From assembly GCA_001780955.1 (NCBI GenBank), contig MFJR01000009.1:17370-63192 (forward strand): a DNA stretch of 45,823 nucleotides, read 5' to 3'. The stretch's first letter is position 1. Each line of letters opens with the position of its first letter. The notes under the pieces are model-generated. The model saw only the letters and a program-made list of their open reading frames with translations, searched no databases and was not told where the DNA came from. This document shows, piece after piece, positions 28,078 to 38,099 of this stretch. The position numbers and the translations under genes are program-made. This DNA comes from Candidatus Gottesmanbacteria bacterium RIFCSPLOWO2_01_FULL_39_12b. Its GTDB lineage: Bacteria > Patescibacteriota > Microgenomatia > 2-02-FULL-39-11.

Positions 28078-28683
28078 ATGGAAACATATAATCTGGCATT
28101 GGTAACCAAGAAGATATACGATTCACGGCTGAATTTTTTCTCATTAAAAACATTAAGAGATATACTGGAGATAAAAAAAGACAGAAGTCTTTATAGCGTG
28201 ATTAGAAGACTTTTAGAGAATGAAGTATTGAAAAAAATCGAAAAAAATAAATATTTACTGGAAAACACAAAGCTAAATGATTTTTTACTGGCAAATCTTA
28301 TTTATACGCCTTCTTATATTTCATTTGAGAGCGCTTTGAACTTTTACGGAATTTTATCCCAATTTCCTTATGAAGTGACAAGCGCAACTTCAAAAAAAAC
28401 ACTGCAAAAAATTATTGATGAGAAGACATATTCATATATCCACCTGAAAAAAGAATTATTCTGGGGTTATGAAAAAAAAGATAATTTTCTTATTGCTTTG
28501 CCTGAAAAGGCCCTGCTTGATGAGTTATATCTCGTCTCAAAAGGTTTAAAGAACTTTCAATTGGGCGAGCATGATTTTTCGTTGATAAATAAAGACAGGC
28601 TTAAAAATTTTCTTATCAAGTTCCCTCAAACGGAACAGTTTAAAGCGCTTACTGGGGAATTGATAAAGACGAAAGACATGTGA
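28078..28683 (+). CDS. AbiEi-type antitoxin/transcriptional regulator
   Basis: wHTH N-terminus and ISFESALNFYGILSQFPYEVTSATSKK...ALPEKALLDELYL. Start moved from 28069 to 28078 because 28069 abuts the -10. Confidence 0.85.
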   Translation: METYNLALVTKKIYDSRLNFFSLKTLRDILEIKKDRSLYSVIRRLLENEVLKKIEKNKYLLENTKLNDFLLANLIYTPSYISFESALNFYGILSQFPYEVTSATSKKTLQKIIDEKTYSYIHLKKELFWGYEKKDNFLIALPEKALLDELYLVSKGLKNFQLGEHDFSLINKDRLKNFLIKFPQTEQFKALTGELIKTKDM

Positions 28684-29444
28684 TTACAAGAGATCAAATT
28701 ACTTTTCTTTCAAAGAAATACAAGATTAATGAGACTGTGGTATTTCGGGAGTATCTGCAGATTCTTTTTTTATCTGTGCTTTATTCTTTTCCCAAGAGCA
28801 AGGATATCTTTTTTAAAGGGGGAACGGCGATACATTTGATATATAAAGCTCCAAGATTTTCTGAAGATCTTGATTTTACCGTTAATTCTAAAGAGAAAGA
28901 TTTTTTAAGTTTTATCTTTCAGATATTCAATCGACTTACAAAAGAGTATGAATTGGAATTTAAAGAGAGGAAAACTATCTCCGGGAAAAGATTTTTATTG
29001 ACAGCAAAGCCAGTTATTTTCCCATATAAAACTTTTATCAATTTGGATTTCTCTTTCCGGGAGAAAATTATTGAGCCGAATAAATCCATCATTGAAACAG
29101 ATTATCCTGTCCTTTTTACTTCTTTTTTATATCATTTATCAAAAGAAGAGGTGTTTGCGGAAAAGATAAGGGCAGTGATGACACGGAAAAAAGGAAGGGA
29201 TTTATATGACCTTTGGTATCTTACGACCCAGGGAGTTAAAGCAAATGATGCTATGGCGCGCGAAAAAATAAAATATTACGGGTTGAAAAATATAGATAAT
29301 AAAAAAATCATTGAAAGAATATCGGAATTTTCTCAAAATGATTTTATACTTGACTTAAGACCATTTGTACCGGTAAATCAAAGAGAAAAGTTGGGGAGTC
29401 TTTTTGTCTACGTAAAAGATTATCTTCGGACAAAATTACTTTAA
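28680..29444 (+). CDS. AbiEii-type nucleotidyltransferase toxin
   Basis: FFKGGTAIHLIYKAPRFSEDLDFTVN; EEVFAEKIRAVMTRKKGRDLYDLWYL. Confidence 0.93.
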   Translation: MITRDQITFLSKKYKINETVVFREYLQILFLSVLYSFPKSKDIFFKGGTAIHLIYKAPRFSEDLDFTVNSKEKDFLSFIFQIFNRLTKEYELEFKERKTISGKRFLLTAKPVIFPYKTFINLDFSFREKIIEPNKSIIETDYPVLFTSFLYHLSKEEVFAEKIRAVMTRKKGRDLYDLWYLTTQGVKANDAMAREKIKYYGLKNIDNKKIIERISEFSQNDFILDLRPFVPVNQREKLGSLFVYVKDYLRTKLL

Positions 29445-29488
29445 CCCCCTTTATTAATTGGATAATTGCTTATGTTACAATAACTCTT

Positions 29489-30412
29489 ATGAAAATTGTG
29501 GTTACAGGCGGGGCGGGGTTTATTGCCTCCCACATCGTAGATGCTTATATTTCCCAGGGGCATAACGTCGTGGTGGTAGATGACCTTTCCACCGGGAAAA
29601 AAGAGTTTGTCAGTCAAAAAGCCAGATTTTACCAGGTTGATATCAGAGATAACGAAAAGATTGAGAAGATATTTAAAAAAGAGAAACCAGAGGTTTTAAA
29701 CCATCACGCCGCTCAGATAAGCGTGCGTAATTCTGTTGATAATCCACAATTTGACGCTGAGGTAAATATAATCGGTCTTTTGAATTTACTGGAGGCGGGG
29801 AGAAAAACAGGAGTCAGAAAAGTCATTTTTGCCTCATCCGGAGGAGTTGTCTATGGAGAGGCAAGTAAATTACCGACACCGGAATCATATACTCCGCTTC
29901 AGCCCCTTTCTCCCTACGGTGTAACGAAGTTGGTCAGCGAACACTATCTGAATTTTTATGACAAAACCTATAATCTGCCTTACGTTGCTTTGAGATATGC
30001 CAACGTCTATGGCCCCCGCCAAAATCCCCATGGTGAAGCCGGGGTGGTGGCTATATTCTCTCTCAAACTATTACGGGGAGAAATACCGACAATCAATGGA
30101 GATGGATTTCAGACGCGTGACTATATATATGTAGGAGACGTGGTTGAGGCCAATATCAAAGCGCTTGAAACTGCCAATATCGGAGCATTTAATATCGGCA
30201 CAGGAATAGAAACCAATGTGGTAGAAATTTTTGAGGAAATCAAAAGATGTGTCGGAAGTGATATTAATGCAAATTATGGACCGGAGAAGACGGGTGAACA
30301 AAAAAGAAGTTCTTTAGACAATAAGTTAGCCTTAGAAAAATTAAGTTGGAGTCCGAAAGTATTTTTAGCCGAAGGCATAAAAAAAACAGTTGATTACTTT
30401 AGGAGCGTCTAA
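29489..30412 (+). CDS. NAD-dependent epimerase (UDP-glucose 4-epimerase-like, SDR family)
   Basis: MKIVVTGGAGFIASHIVDAY; SPYGVTKLVSEHYL; RYANVYGPRQNPHGEAGVV. Confidence 0.93.
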   Translation: MKIVVTGGAGFIASHIVDAYISQGHNVVVVDDLSTGKKEFVSQKARFYQVDIRDNEKIEKIFKKEKPEVLNHHAAQISVRNSVDNPQFDAEVNIIGLLNLLEAGRKTGVRKVIFASSGGVVYGEASKLPTPESYTPLQPLSPYGVTKLVSEHYLNFYDKTYNLPYVALRYANVYGPRQNPHGEAGVVAIFSLKLLRGEIPTINGDGFQTRDYIYVGDVVEANIKALETANIGAFNIGTGIETNVVEIFEEIKRCVGSDINANYGPEKTGEQKRSSLDNKLALEKLSWSPKVFLAEGIKKTVDYFRSV

Positions 30413-31622
30413 TATTAATACCTTAGATCAAATTTATCCTCTTATACCAGAAAAAGATTTAGGCAGACTGGCTAAGCTGTTTTGCCGGGAACAGGTTATG
30501 GCCCTTACCAACCAAAAGTCTTCACTTCCGATGATTTTAAACCCTATTGCCAAAATTACTCCAAGTAACGGATTTGGCGTGACGGTGGCAATTGGTGGAA
30601 CCAATGGTTACGTTTCCGCCTTTAGAATTTACAAGGGGAAAAAAATAAAATTCTTAAATAGAAAAATTTTTGCCTTGCCGGTTTATACCAGTAAAGAGAA
30701 ACTTTTTCGCCTTATAGCGGAAAACATATTCCAGGTTACAAAAAATAAAAAAAAAGATTTTCCAATTGGTATTGGCCTTGCTTATCCGCTAAAACCCATG
30801 CTAATCAATAATATACTTGACGGAGAGCTTTTATCAGTGACTAAGGGAAGGCAAATTGAAGGACTGGTGGGGAAAAAAGTCGGGCAGGAGTTCCATAAGT
30901 TCTTGATTAAAGAATACGGAGTTGATACCACGGTAGTGGTGGCCAATGACGCCATTTGTTTGCTTTTGGGCGGGGATGGAACAGAGGTGGTGGGGATTGT
31001 AGGGACTGGCCTTAATTTTGCTTATTGGCAGAAACGATTTGCGATTGCCCCATTAAAACTTGGAGAGCTGTCCGGTTTTGGTCAGGGTGAGGTGGCTGTC
31101 AATATCGAATCTGGTGATTTTGATCAGGTTGAGGGAACAAAGCTACGAAAAGTAATAGACCAAAAAAGCGATGACCCGGGAAGGTCTTTAGCTGAAAAAG
31201 AAACCGCCGGTGCTTATTTATACCAGATTTTTAACGCGGGAAAAGAAGAAATATTGAGTAAAAATTTTCCCGATCTTTCCTCAACTGATCAATTGAACGA
31301 TATTCTTACAAGAGCTTATAATTATCCGACCAATATTGACAAAGCGATAAAAGATAAAGCCTATCTTTTTACCGAGAGAATTTTTCACCGCAGCGCCCAA
31401 ATCGTCGCTATAGAATTATGCGGGATATTATTCAAAATTAGTAAAACCCGGGGAATTGTTCCTATTGTTATGGAAGGCGGGGTTTTTTGGAAAGCCAAGA
31501 ATTATCCTTCTCTGGTTAACCTCTATATCAATATGATATTGCCGGAAATAATTCCTTCTTTTGCCAGACTTTTTGGAAGCAGCAGGCGCGGAATTGCCAT
31601 TTTGGCAAAAAGTACCTATTAG
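30390..31622 (+). CDS. eukaryotic-type hexokinase family protein
   Basis: VAIGGTNGYVSAF; GIGLAYPLKP...LDGELLSVTKGRQIEGLVGKKV; VVVANDAICLLLGG; VGIVGTGLNFAYW; VNIESGDF; SDDPGRSLAEKETAGAYLYQIF, in Hexokinase_1/2 order. Exact start uncertain. Confidence 0.75.
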   Translation: MITLGASNINTLDQIYPLIPEKDLGRLAKLFCREQVMALTNQKSSLPMILNPIAKITPSNGFGVTVAIGGTNGYVSAFRIYKGKKIKFLNRKIFALPVYTSKEKLFRLIAENIFQVTKNKKKDFPIGIGLAYPLKPMLINNILDGELLSVTKGRQIEGLVGKKVGQEFHKFLIKEYGVDTTVVVANDAICLLLGGDGTEVVGIVGTGLNFAYWQKRFAIAPLKLGELSGFGQGEVAVNIESGDFDQVEGTKLRKVIDQKSDDPGRSLAEKETAGAYLYQIFNAGKEEILSKNFPDLSSTDQLNDILTRAYNYPTNIDKAIKDKAYLFTERIFHRSAQIVAIELCGILFKISKTRGIVPIVMEGGVFWKAKNYPSLVNLYINMILPEIIPSFARLFGSSRRGIAILAKSTY

Positions 31623-31673
31623 ACCCATTTTCCTTTTGACGACAAATTCTCTAAAAGTGTATGATGTATCTAT

Positions 31674-34600
31674 ATGGCTTCCGAAACACATAGTGATGGT
31701 AATTTTATATTGAAGGCTTTCAAAAAGCTTTTTATCCGTCCAGAGCATCCAGTAGAACAGCTTCCTCCGGAAGGTTCTCAAATCAGCGAGCAGGAAAGAC
31801 AGGAAAGGAAAGCAAGAGCCAGAGCCAGGCCACTGGATATTATAAATGAGTTAAAGAGAGTGACCGCAAATCATCCGGCGCGTGAACTTTTACCCAGGCT
31901 TGATTTTACTCCGGACGTTTTAGCCCGGAATCCGGAACTTGGGAATCTGCTTTTAAATATTATTCGCGTCACAAATTCAAGCAGCTATCACGATCCCAGA
32001 TGGCTGGTGGAAAAGATCGAGCAGTTGCACGCATTTAACCAGTCACTTCAAAGTAACCCGGATGACTTAGTCAGGCTTGAAGCAATTGAAGGCGCTTTTG
32101 AAAAAAAAATTCAACTCGCCATCAGAAGCGAGATTAACGACCAAAGAATAGCCGAGACAGAAGCAAGGGTGAGAACCGCCAAAGGCGAGGTTGTTCCTCA
32201 AGATCCCCGGGAGGTATCGAAAATGATTGCTGATGCCAAACCGCCGGCTGACTGGAAAGATGCGATCGACAGATTCAAGAGCGATCCTGATCTTCCAGAC
32301 GCTCTTAAGGTTAAATTAGATGCAGCCGTTACTGAATTAAAGACTAATAATAAAGGTTTCCCTACAATTGATGCCTTGAGACAGGTAATCGAAGAAACAA
32401 TGAAACATACCGTTGCAAGCATGAAAGCCGGTAATCTTGATGAAGCGACTATTGCGCAAAAAAGTCATCTCTACAATCAACAGCGTGAAGCCGGTGAAAA
32501 ATTAGGCAGATTCTTTGTCGAGACAACTTCCGAAGGAAGTGATTTGATCAGAGAAGTACAGCGTCGGGGTGGACGCGAGATTTTCGAAAAAGCCATACAC
32601 GAGGACGCTGACTACCGGGACTACTGGTTTTATCAGGTTATTGAAAATATTCTTTATAACCAGAGGGCAGAGTCATCAAGAGAACTGATGAATCTGTACA
32701 AAATGGGAGATATGGATATTTTTATTGAGATGGTGAGAAAGATGAAAGATTCACAGGGAAACCCAATCGGAATAAAAATTGCCCAGCGATATACCATCCT
32801 GAAAAATACCATTTTTCAGTCTCATGATATGGATCTTTATGCGGCTCATCCCTCACAAGACATGAAAGAATTTATCGGTTCAACCTCTTTTTTCCTTAAT
32901 TCTTATGTCGATACCGCGCATCAGGATCCGATGGTTTCTCTTGCCAAAAGGCTTTATGAAATGGCCCTTTTGACAATAAGAGAATCAAACAACGGTTTTA
33001 TTCCCAGAGAATATCTTAACTGGCATACGGGAAGAGGTAATATTTTTCTGGATGCGATGGTAGAGAGATTGCTCAAACAGGCAATTGCCGCAAAACAACT
33101 TTATGGAGTTAAAACCGATCCGGTGACCGGAGCCCCGGATTTATCTACCTGGGACAGGCTTCAGCTTGACCCCAATAAAATAGTTTCTCTTGAAGATCTT
33201 TATGGTAATGAGCCCGAGGTAAGCGAAAGCTGGAGGAGACAGTTAGGAGATTTGAAAATTGCAGCCGCCCTCAAACAGGCCAAAGGTTTGGCATTGGTTG
33301 ACATGCGGCTTTTGGAGATTATCGGCCGGTCAAAAGGAACAGGGAATGATATGGATAGGACGATTTGGGGCCAGGGTGCCGGATTTAACAGCGTGCCGTA
33401 TGAGGGAATAGTCCGCCATATTGAGCCAATCATCCATTACTTTACCCGTTACCAGGTAGGAGCTGAATTATACGCCCCATTTTTTAATATGCTGGTGACA
33501 GATAGACATGATTGGAATCCGGAAAAAATGAAAAGACTCATTCAGTTGCATTTAGATGGTGATCGGAAAACTATGGTTAAGGAGTTTGGAGACGAAATTG
33601 ACACCCGGTTAAACGCGATGGAAAACCCTCTTAGTTTTTCCGGCATGTGGGGTACTTTTACCAAATGGCGGACCGGGGATGCTACCCGGGATATGGATGA
33701 CTGGGAAGTTAACAGACTTTCAACCGCCAATAAGCTCTCTATAATCGGCGACGAGCTGATCCGGCCGAAGGGAGGTTGGGAAATCCACGGTATGACCGAT
33801 GAGAAAAAAACCGAAAAGTATTATTTGGAGGAAGATAACCGTTGGCAGGGGAAAGACAAATTAACTGCCTTACAATATTATACCAAGCTTAGGAATTCCT
33901 ACAGGGAGAGATTAAGAGCAAGCGGGGATTGGGATTTGATCAGGGTGGCGGCAGACGAGGCCGAATTTGAAAAAAAATGGCGCAAGACGGGTCTTGAACA
34001 GAAGGTATCGGAGGAAAAAACCTATAAAAAACTATTAGAAGAACATTTAAAAGGTGTCCAAAAACTGCATCCGGAAGTCGGAAACTCGGAAAAAGGCGAA
34101 TGGAAAGAAAAACAGATGAAGCTGGAAAGGGCGTTTAAAGCCAGGATCTGGATACAGGCCGTCATGCGTTCGCCTTTGATTGTGGCTAGAGAATTGCAGT
34201 TGAAATATAAAACAAGCGGTTTTGAACGACAAGGAGCCTTGAGAAAAAAAATCATCTATGACCTTTTGGGTATTGATCTGGATGAGCTGGCGGTAGAGCG
34301 GACTCCGCAAAAAATAGAACGGGAGCAGCTGGAAAGAATTATGGATTTGGAGGGAGCCGTGGCAGCCGTGTCCCAGATTTCTATCAGGGAAAATCGGGAT
34401 CTTCGGGAAAGTGATTTTGATTTGATAAGTGATACTCAGCTTAAAGATTATAGCAAAAGATATTGGAGAATGGTAAGACAAGCTATGTTGGGAAGCGAGG
34501 ATATTAATCGTGCACAAGCCTGGTATCGGAAAATCGGCATTATGGATCCGGACGCCAGGAAATTCGGTTTTATGGACTCTAATAATCCGGAGGCCAGGGG

Positions 34601-35420
34601 CTTACGTTTTTACAAAATTGACTGGCAGAGAATTGAACAGTTTCGTACCGATAATATAGGTATGGATAAGGAAGCCCTGGATGATATTAGAGGCGATATC
34701 TTTAAAAATCCGGAAGGTTTCGTGAGCGAGCTGATGACGGCCAACACGGTTGATAAACTTTACCGCTATCTTTTTTCAACCGAAGACATGGGTTGGGAGT
34801 ATCTCAATATGGGGGTTTTGGGAGAAAGAAACCAGGTCAGGCGTGCTGGAGATCTAGCTTCACACGTACAGTTTAATCAATTGTTTGAGCAATATCTAAA
34901 TGAAGTGATGAAAGGGAAACCAAAAGTAGAGGATCTGGTAGCCCAGCTTAAGAAAATGTGGATAGCCATGGCCGGAGATTTTGGCGACGTAGCTACAGAC
35001 GCCTGTGGCAGAGTGGCCTATACCACAGGACAAATGTACCGCAAGGCCGACTGGGCCTGGAAAATTCCAGGGCTTGGTCAGGCCGCCGCCCTTTTTAAAG
35101 AAGCCTCAATTATGCAGATGATTAAAGGCAGGGTTCACGGAGCAGCCTGGGGACCAAATGAAATGAAGCAGTTTGTAGACGAAGTAGTGACGGAAGGAAT
35201 CGTACCTCACCATCTTAAAAGCCCCTTTACCGGCAAAAAATATTTTACTTCTAATTGGCACGGAGAACTTTTGGAAGAGCGTTTGGGAGCCACCACCGAA
35301 AACGTTTTGTACGAGTTGATTACCTTAGGAGTTCTTATATCCATTGCAATCACTCTCTACCGGGCCTTTACCGCCAAATCTGAAGAAGAAGAAGGGGGTG
35401 GAGGCGGCGGTGGAGGGTAA
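31674..35420 (+). CDS. very large hypothetical protein (1248 aa), C-terminal TM and acidic/poly-Gly tail
   Basis: Long ORF; C-term ENVLYELITLGVLISIAITLYRAFTAKSEEEEGGGGGGGG; TTGACG-18-TATGAT upstream (31636-31665). Confidence 0.85.
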   Translation: MASETHSDGNFILKAFKKLFIRPEHPVEQLPPEGSQISEQERQERKARARARPLDIINELKRVTANHPARELLPRLDFTPDVLARNPELGNLLLNIIRVTNSSSYHDPRWLVEKIEQLHAFNQSLQSNPDDLVRLEAIEGAFEKKIQLAIRSEINDQRIAETEARVRTAKGEVVPQDPREVSKMIADAKPPADWKDAIDRFKSDPDLPDALKVKLDAAVTELKTNNKGFPTIDALRQVIEETMKHTVASMKAGNLDEATIAQKSHLYNQQREAGEKLGRFFVETTSEGSDLIREVQRRGGREIFEKAIHEDADYRDYWFYQVIENILYNQRAESSRELMNLYKMGDMDIFIEMVRKMKDSQGNPIGIKIAQRYTILKNTIFQSHDMDLYAAHPSQDMKEFIGSTSFFLNSYVDTAHQDPMVSLAKRLYEMALLTIRESNNGFIPREYLNWHTGRGNIFLDAMVERLLKQAIAAKQLYGVKTDPVTGAPDLSTWDRLQLDPNKIVSLEDLYGNEPEVSESWRRQLGDLKIAAALKQAKGLALVDMRLLEIIGRSKGTGNDMDRTIWGQGAGFNSVPYEGIVRHIEPIIHYFTRYQVGAELYAPFFNMLVTDRHDWNPEKMKRLIQLHLDGDRKTMVKEFGDEIDTRLNAMENPLSFSGMWGTFTKWRTGDATRDMDDWEVNRLSTANKLSIIGDELIRPKGGWEIHGMTDEKKTEKYYLEEDNRWQGKDKLTALQYYTKLRNSYRERLRASGDWDLIRVAADEAEFEKKWRKTGLEQKVSEEKTYKKLLEEHLKGVQKLHPEVGNSEKGEWKEKQMKLERAFKARIWIQAVMRSPLIVARELQLKYKTSGFERQGALRKKIIYDLLGIDLDELAVERTPQKIEREQLERIMDLEGAVAAVSQISIRENRDLRESDFDLISDTQLKDYSKRYWRMVRQAMLGSEDINRAQAWYRKIGIMDPDARKFGFMDSNNPEARGLRFYKIDWQRIEQFRTDNIGMDKEALDDIRGDIFKNPEGFVSELMTANTVDKLYRYLFSTEDMGWEYLNMGVLGERNQVRRAGDLASHVQFNQLFEQYLNEVMKGKPKVEDLVAQLKKMWIAMAGDFGDVATDACGRVAYTTGQMYRKADWAWKIPGLGQAAALFKEASIMQMIKGRVHGAAWGPNEMKQFVDEVVTEGIVPHHLKSPFTGKKYFTSNWHGELLEERLGATTENVLYELITLGVLISIAITLYRAFTAKSEEEEGGGGGGGG

Positions 35421-35444
35421 TAGAACAGCAGACTTTTTTATTAT

Positions 35445-36920
35445 TTATTTTTTACTAAATCCCAACGCTTGCGCCGCTCTGCCTAACAGCCCAGGTTGGT
35501 CACCATGCCCGGCGAATAGTTGTTGCATGTAATAGAACTGGCTCATGGCTCCCATGCCGGTTTGGGCGGCTCCGGTCAGAGGCGAGAAGGCTGTTCCGGC
35601 ACTTATCGGTAGCACCGGTTTAGGATGGAAAGCTTTTTTGACTTGGGCCACCAGACTGGGAGCAAGTAAAATGACACCCAGTCCCAGCAAGGCGCTGAAA
35701 AATTCTCTTGGCTGAAAACCGATAAATGGCGGCATCCAGGTTGGCCCGGCATTAGTTACTCGCATCAGGTAGGTGGCAAAGATAAGCAGACCAACGGTAG
35801 TAGGATAAACGACTAAGTTGGCCATGATGTTAAAAAGCCATTCAGAGAAAGCAGATTTGCCCGGGATGGCTTCAGCAAGTAGTAAAATAGGTCCTAAAAT
35901 CAGACCGATGATAAGCTGGATATAGGAGTTAAGAAGAAGCAGGAGCAGCCTTATAAAAGTAAAAAGCAGGCCCAAAGCGATGATGAGCAAAAATATTCCC
36001 TCAGCGATTCCTACTCCTGCAAATACATTTTTTAAAGCTTGCTTAAGGAAAAAACCAATCATTCCCCCAACCAGCCCAGCGCCACCACCAGTTAAAGGAT
36101 TCCCATAAAAATTATCCAAGGCTCTGCCTCCGGTTTCAAATACCGCTTTGAAAAGATCACCCATGTCAGCGGTCATGTAAAAAGTTTGCAGATCAGTGGC
36201 ACTTCCGGCCACTCCCGCTGCTCCTCCCATGGCGTTGACAAGGAGATTGATAAGAATGGCCATAGCTAAATACATAATATCGATAAAAAAGCCCACAATC
36301 GGATAAGAAAGGGTAATGATGATAACAGTCAGGACGATTTTTGGTATGGCTGCCTGGACCGAGATGACCGTTTTCGGATCTATTTTCATCCGGAAAATGA
36401 TCATAAAACCGATGGCTACCATAATGATGATAAGAACCGCATAAGCGATGTTTCTGGAAGTTTTCCAGAAAGAAAGAAATGGCGTCAGCCCTGCAAATCC
36501 TATCCCCTGGGCATAGGCAGGTTTGGCCAGTCCTGCGTTTTGCAAGAGATCGTAAGCATACATCACGCCCGAAGCAGGAGGATGAGCATACAAGGTATCC
36601 ATCGCCAGAGTAATTGTGCCGAGAGCTGTAGTTTTATCGATCTCCTGATCGCAACCAATAATTGCGCAACCCCAGGCAAATAAACCTGCGGTAGATTGGT
36701 AGTTGATCTGTCTGTCAGCGAAGAGTCGCGTTTGTCCGTCTTTTGACTCTTCTAATCGGGCATTTTTCTCGTTTTGATTCCTTTTGTCGATGTTATAATT
36801 GTAAAAAATATCACTCGGAGGCGCTGAATAGATTTCTCCCAGAGGAGCGAGGAAAAAGTAAGCAATAAAAAACAGGACAAATAAAACGCTAAATTTTTTC
36901 CTTTGTTGGGCAGTCAACAT
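35445..36920 (-). CDS. VirB6/TrbL-like polytopic membrane protein
   Basis: N-terminal signal/TM, then many TM helices incl. FTFIRLLLLLLNSYIQLIIGLILGPILLLAEAIPGKSAFSEWLFNIMANLVVYP. Confidence 0.8.
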   Translation of the reverse strand: MLTAQQRKKFSVLFVLFFIAYFFLAPLGEIYSAPPSDIFYNYNIDKRNQNEKNARLEESKDGQTRLFADRQINYQSTAGLFAWGCAIIGCDQEIDKTTALGTITLAMDTLYAHPPASGVMYAYDLLQNAGLAKPAYAQGIGFAGLTPFLSFWKTSRNIAYAVLIIIMVAIGFMIIFRMKIDPKTVISVQAAIPKIVLTVIIITLSYPIVGFFIDIMYLAMAILINLLVNAMGGAAGVAGSATDLQTFYMTADMGDLFKAVFETGGRALDNFYGNPLTGGGAGLVGGMIGFFLKQALKNVFAGVGIAEGIFLLIIALGLLFTFIRLLLLLLNSYIQLIIGLILGPILLLAEAIPGKSAFSEWLFNIMANLVVYPTTVGLLIFATYLMRVTNAGPTWMPPFIGFQPREFFSALLGLGVILLAPSLVAQVKKAFHPKPVLPISAGTAFSPLTGAAQTGMGAMSQFYYMQQLFAGHGDQPGLLGRAAQALGFSKK

Positions 36921-36928
36921 TTTATCTC

Positions 36929-36957
36929 ATTATTCTTCTTTCAGTAAGAAGTGTCAA
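36929..36957 (-). promoter_or_regulatory. promoter of virB6-like gene (TTGACA-17-AATAAT)
   Basis: + strand TGTCAA 36952-36957, ATTATT 36929-36934. Confidence 0.55.
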
Positions 36958-36960
36958 GTT

Positions 36961-37275
36961 CTATTGTGGAATTTCGAAGCGGGTAACCTTGACTCCGGTA
37001 TAAGCTTCAATAATTCGGAAAACTAGAAAGGCGATCATTAAAAGAACGATACCTATGAAAGCCGAGGTCATGGTTTGTTGAGCGCTGGTGGCCGCTTTTG
37101 GATCACCTCCTGAAGTAAGGTACTTAAATCCGCCAATAATCAGCATGACAAACAGAGCTAGAACCGCCAGACTGACCGCAACTGTCAGGATATTGGCAAA
37201 GACTACCTCAAGACATTTTAGAGTCGGCACCTCAATGCCGTTTACATTTTGTAGACAACTTGCCCAATCTCTCAT
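36961..37275 (-). CDS. VirB2/TrbC-like two-TM pilin-type protein
   Basis: IIGGFKYLTSGGDPKAATSAQQTMTSAFIGIVLLMIAFLVFRII. Confidence 0.8.
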   Translation of the reverse strand: MRDWASCLQNVNGIEVPTLKCLEVVFANILTVAVSLAVLALFVMLIIGGFKYLTSGGDPKAATSAQQTMTSAFIGIVLLMIAFLVFRIIEAYTGVKVTRFEIPQ

Positions 37276-37293
37276 GTAGTCTTTTTTTGGGTT

Positions 37294-37671
37294 TTAAAAG
37301 GGTGTCGGGAATTTGAGATTTGCAAAATCAAAACCGAAGAATTGACCAACAACCAGCATAATTGCGTAAGCGGCAAAAACGATAAAAAGACCTAAGAGAG
37401 CGGCCTGGATTCTGTGTTGGGCGGTTTCCACCGCCGCTTTGTCTCCCCCTGAAGTAATCCACTGTAGTCCTCCCCAAAGAAGATAGATAAAAGCCGAAAG
37501 AGCGGCGATGATTAAAACGACACCGATTGTTCCGCTTAAAAGTTTACCAAAATCCCCAATTTTTAGATTGCTGGGTCTTTGGACAGAGATCGAGATATCC
37601 TGAGCATGGACAGTTGTAAAGGTAAGAAGGAAAAGAAAGACGCTTGTAGTTAGGCTGATAATTTTTTTCAT
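37294..37671 (-). CDS. VirB2/TrbC-like two-TM pilin-type protein
   Basis: Signal peptide; LLWGGLQWITSGGDKAAVETAQHRIQAALLGLFIVFAAYAI. Confidence 0.82.
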   Translation of the reverse strand: MKKIISLTTSVFLFLLTFTTVHAQDISISVQRPSNLKIGDFGKLLSGTIGVVLIIAALSAFIYLLWGGLQWITSGGDKAAVETAQHRIQAALLGLFIVFAAYAIMLVVGQFFGFDFANLKFPTPF

Positions 37672-37742
37672 ATTACTTAGTCTAAATTAATTATGTCAAT
37701 TTTTTAAAGTTTGTCAAGTATGCTTGAGGTTTCGAGTTTTTT

Positions 37743-38099
37743 TTAAAATAGAGTTGGTATTTTAAATTCAAAATTACTGCTTCCCACCGGTGATATTCCT
37801 AAAAATTGCAAAACTATTAAGTATAATGCCCAGGAGGAAACCACTACAAAAAGGCCCAGGAGAGCGGTCGTGATACGATGCTGGGCCATTTCCAGTTTAC
37901 TTTTATCTCCCCCTGAAGATATCCAGTCCATTCCACCCCAGAGAAGCTGGATAAATGTCCAGAGAGAAGCCCCTATCAGAAGCGCTCCGATTAGAGCCGA
38001 GAAGAATTTAGCAAAAATAGCCGGCGTATCCTCTGGTTTTTGCTTGGCAAAACCAGTGATCACCGGGTTGGTTATCGGATCTACGGCAAACATCATCAT
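37743..38099 (-). CDS. VirB2/TrbC-like two-TM pilin-type protein
   Basis: LLWGGMDWISSGGDKSKLEMAQHRITTALLGLFVVVSSWAL. Confidence 0.82.
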   Translation of the reverse strand: MMMFAVDPITNPVITGFAKQKPEDTPAIFAKFFSALIGALLIGASLWTFIQLLWGGMDWISSGGDKSKLEMAQHRITTALLGLFVVVSSWALYLIVLQFLGISPVGSSNFEFKIPTLF

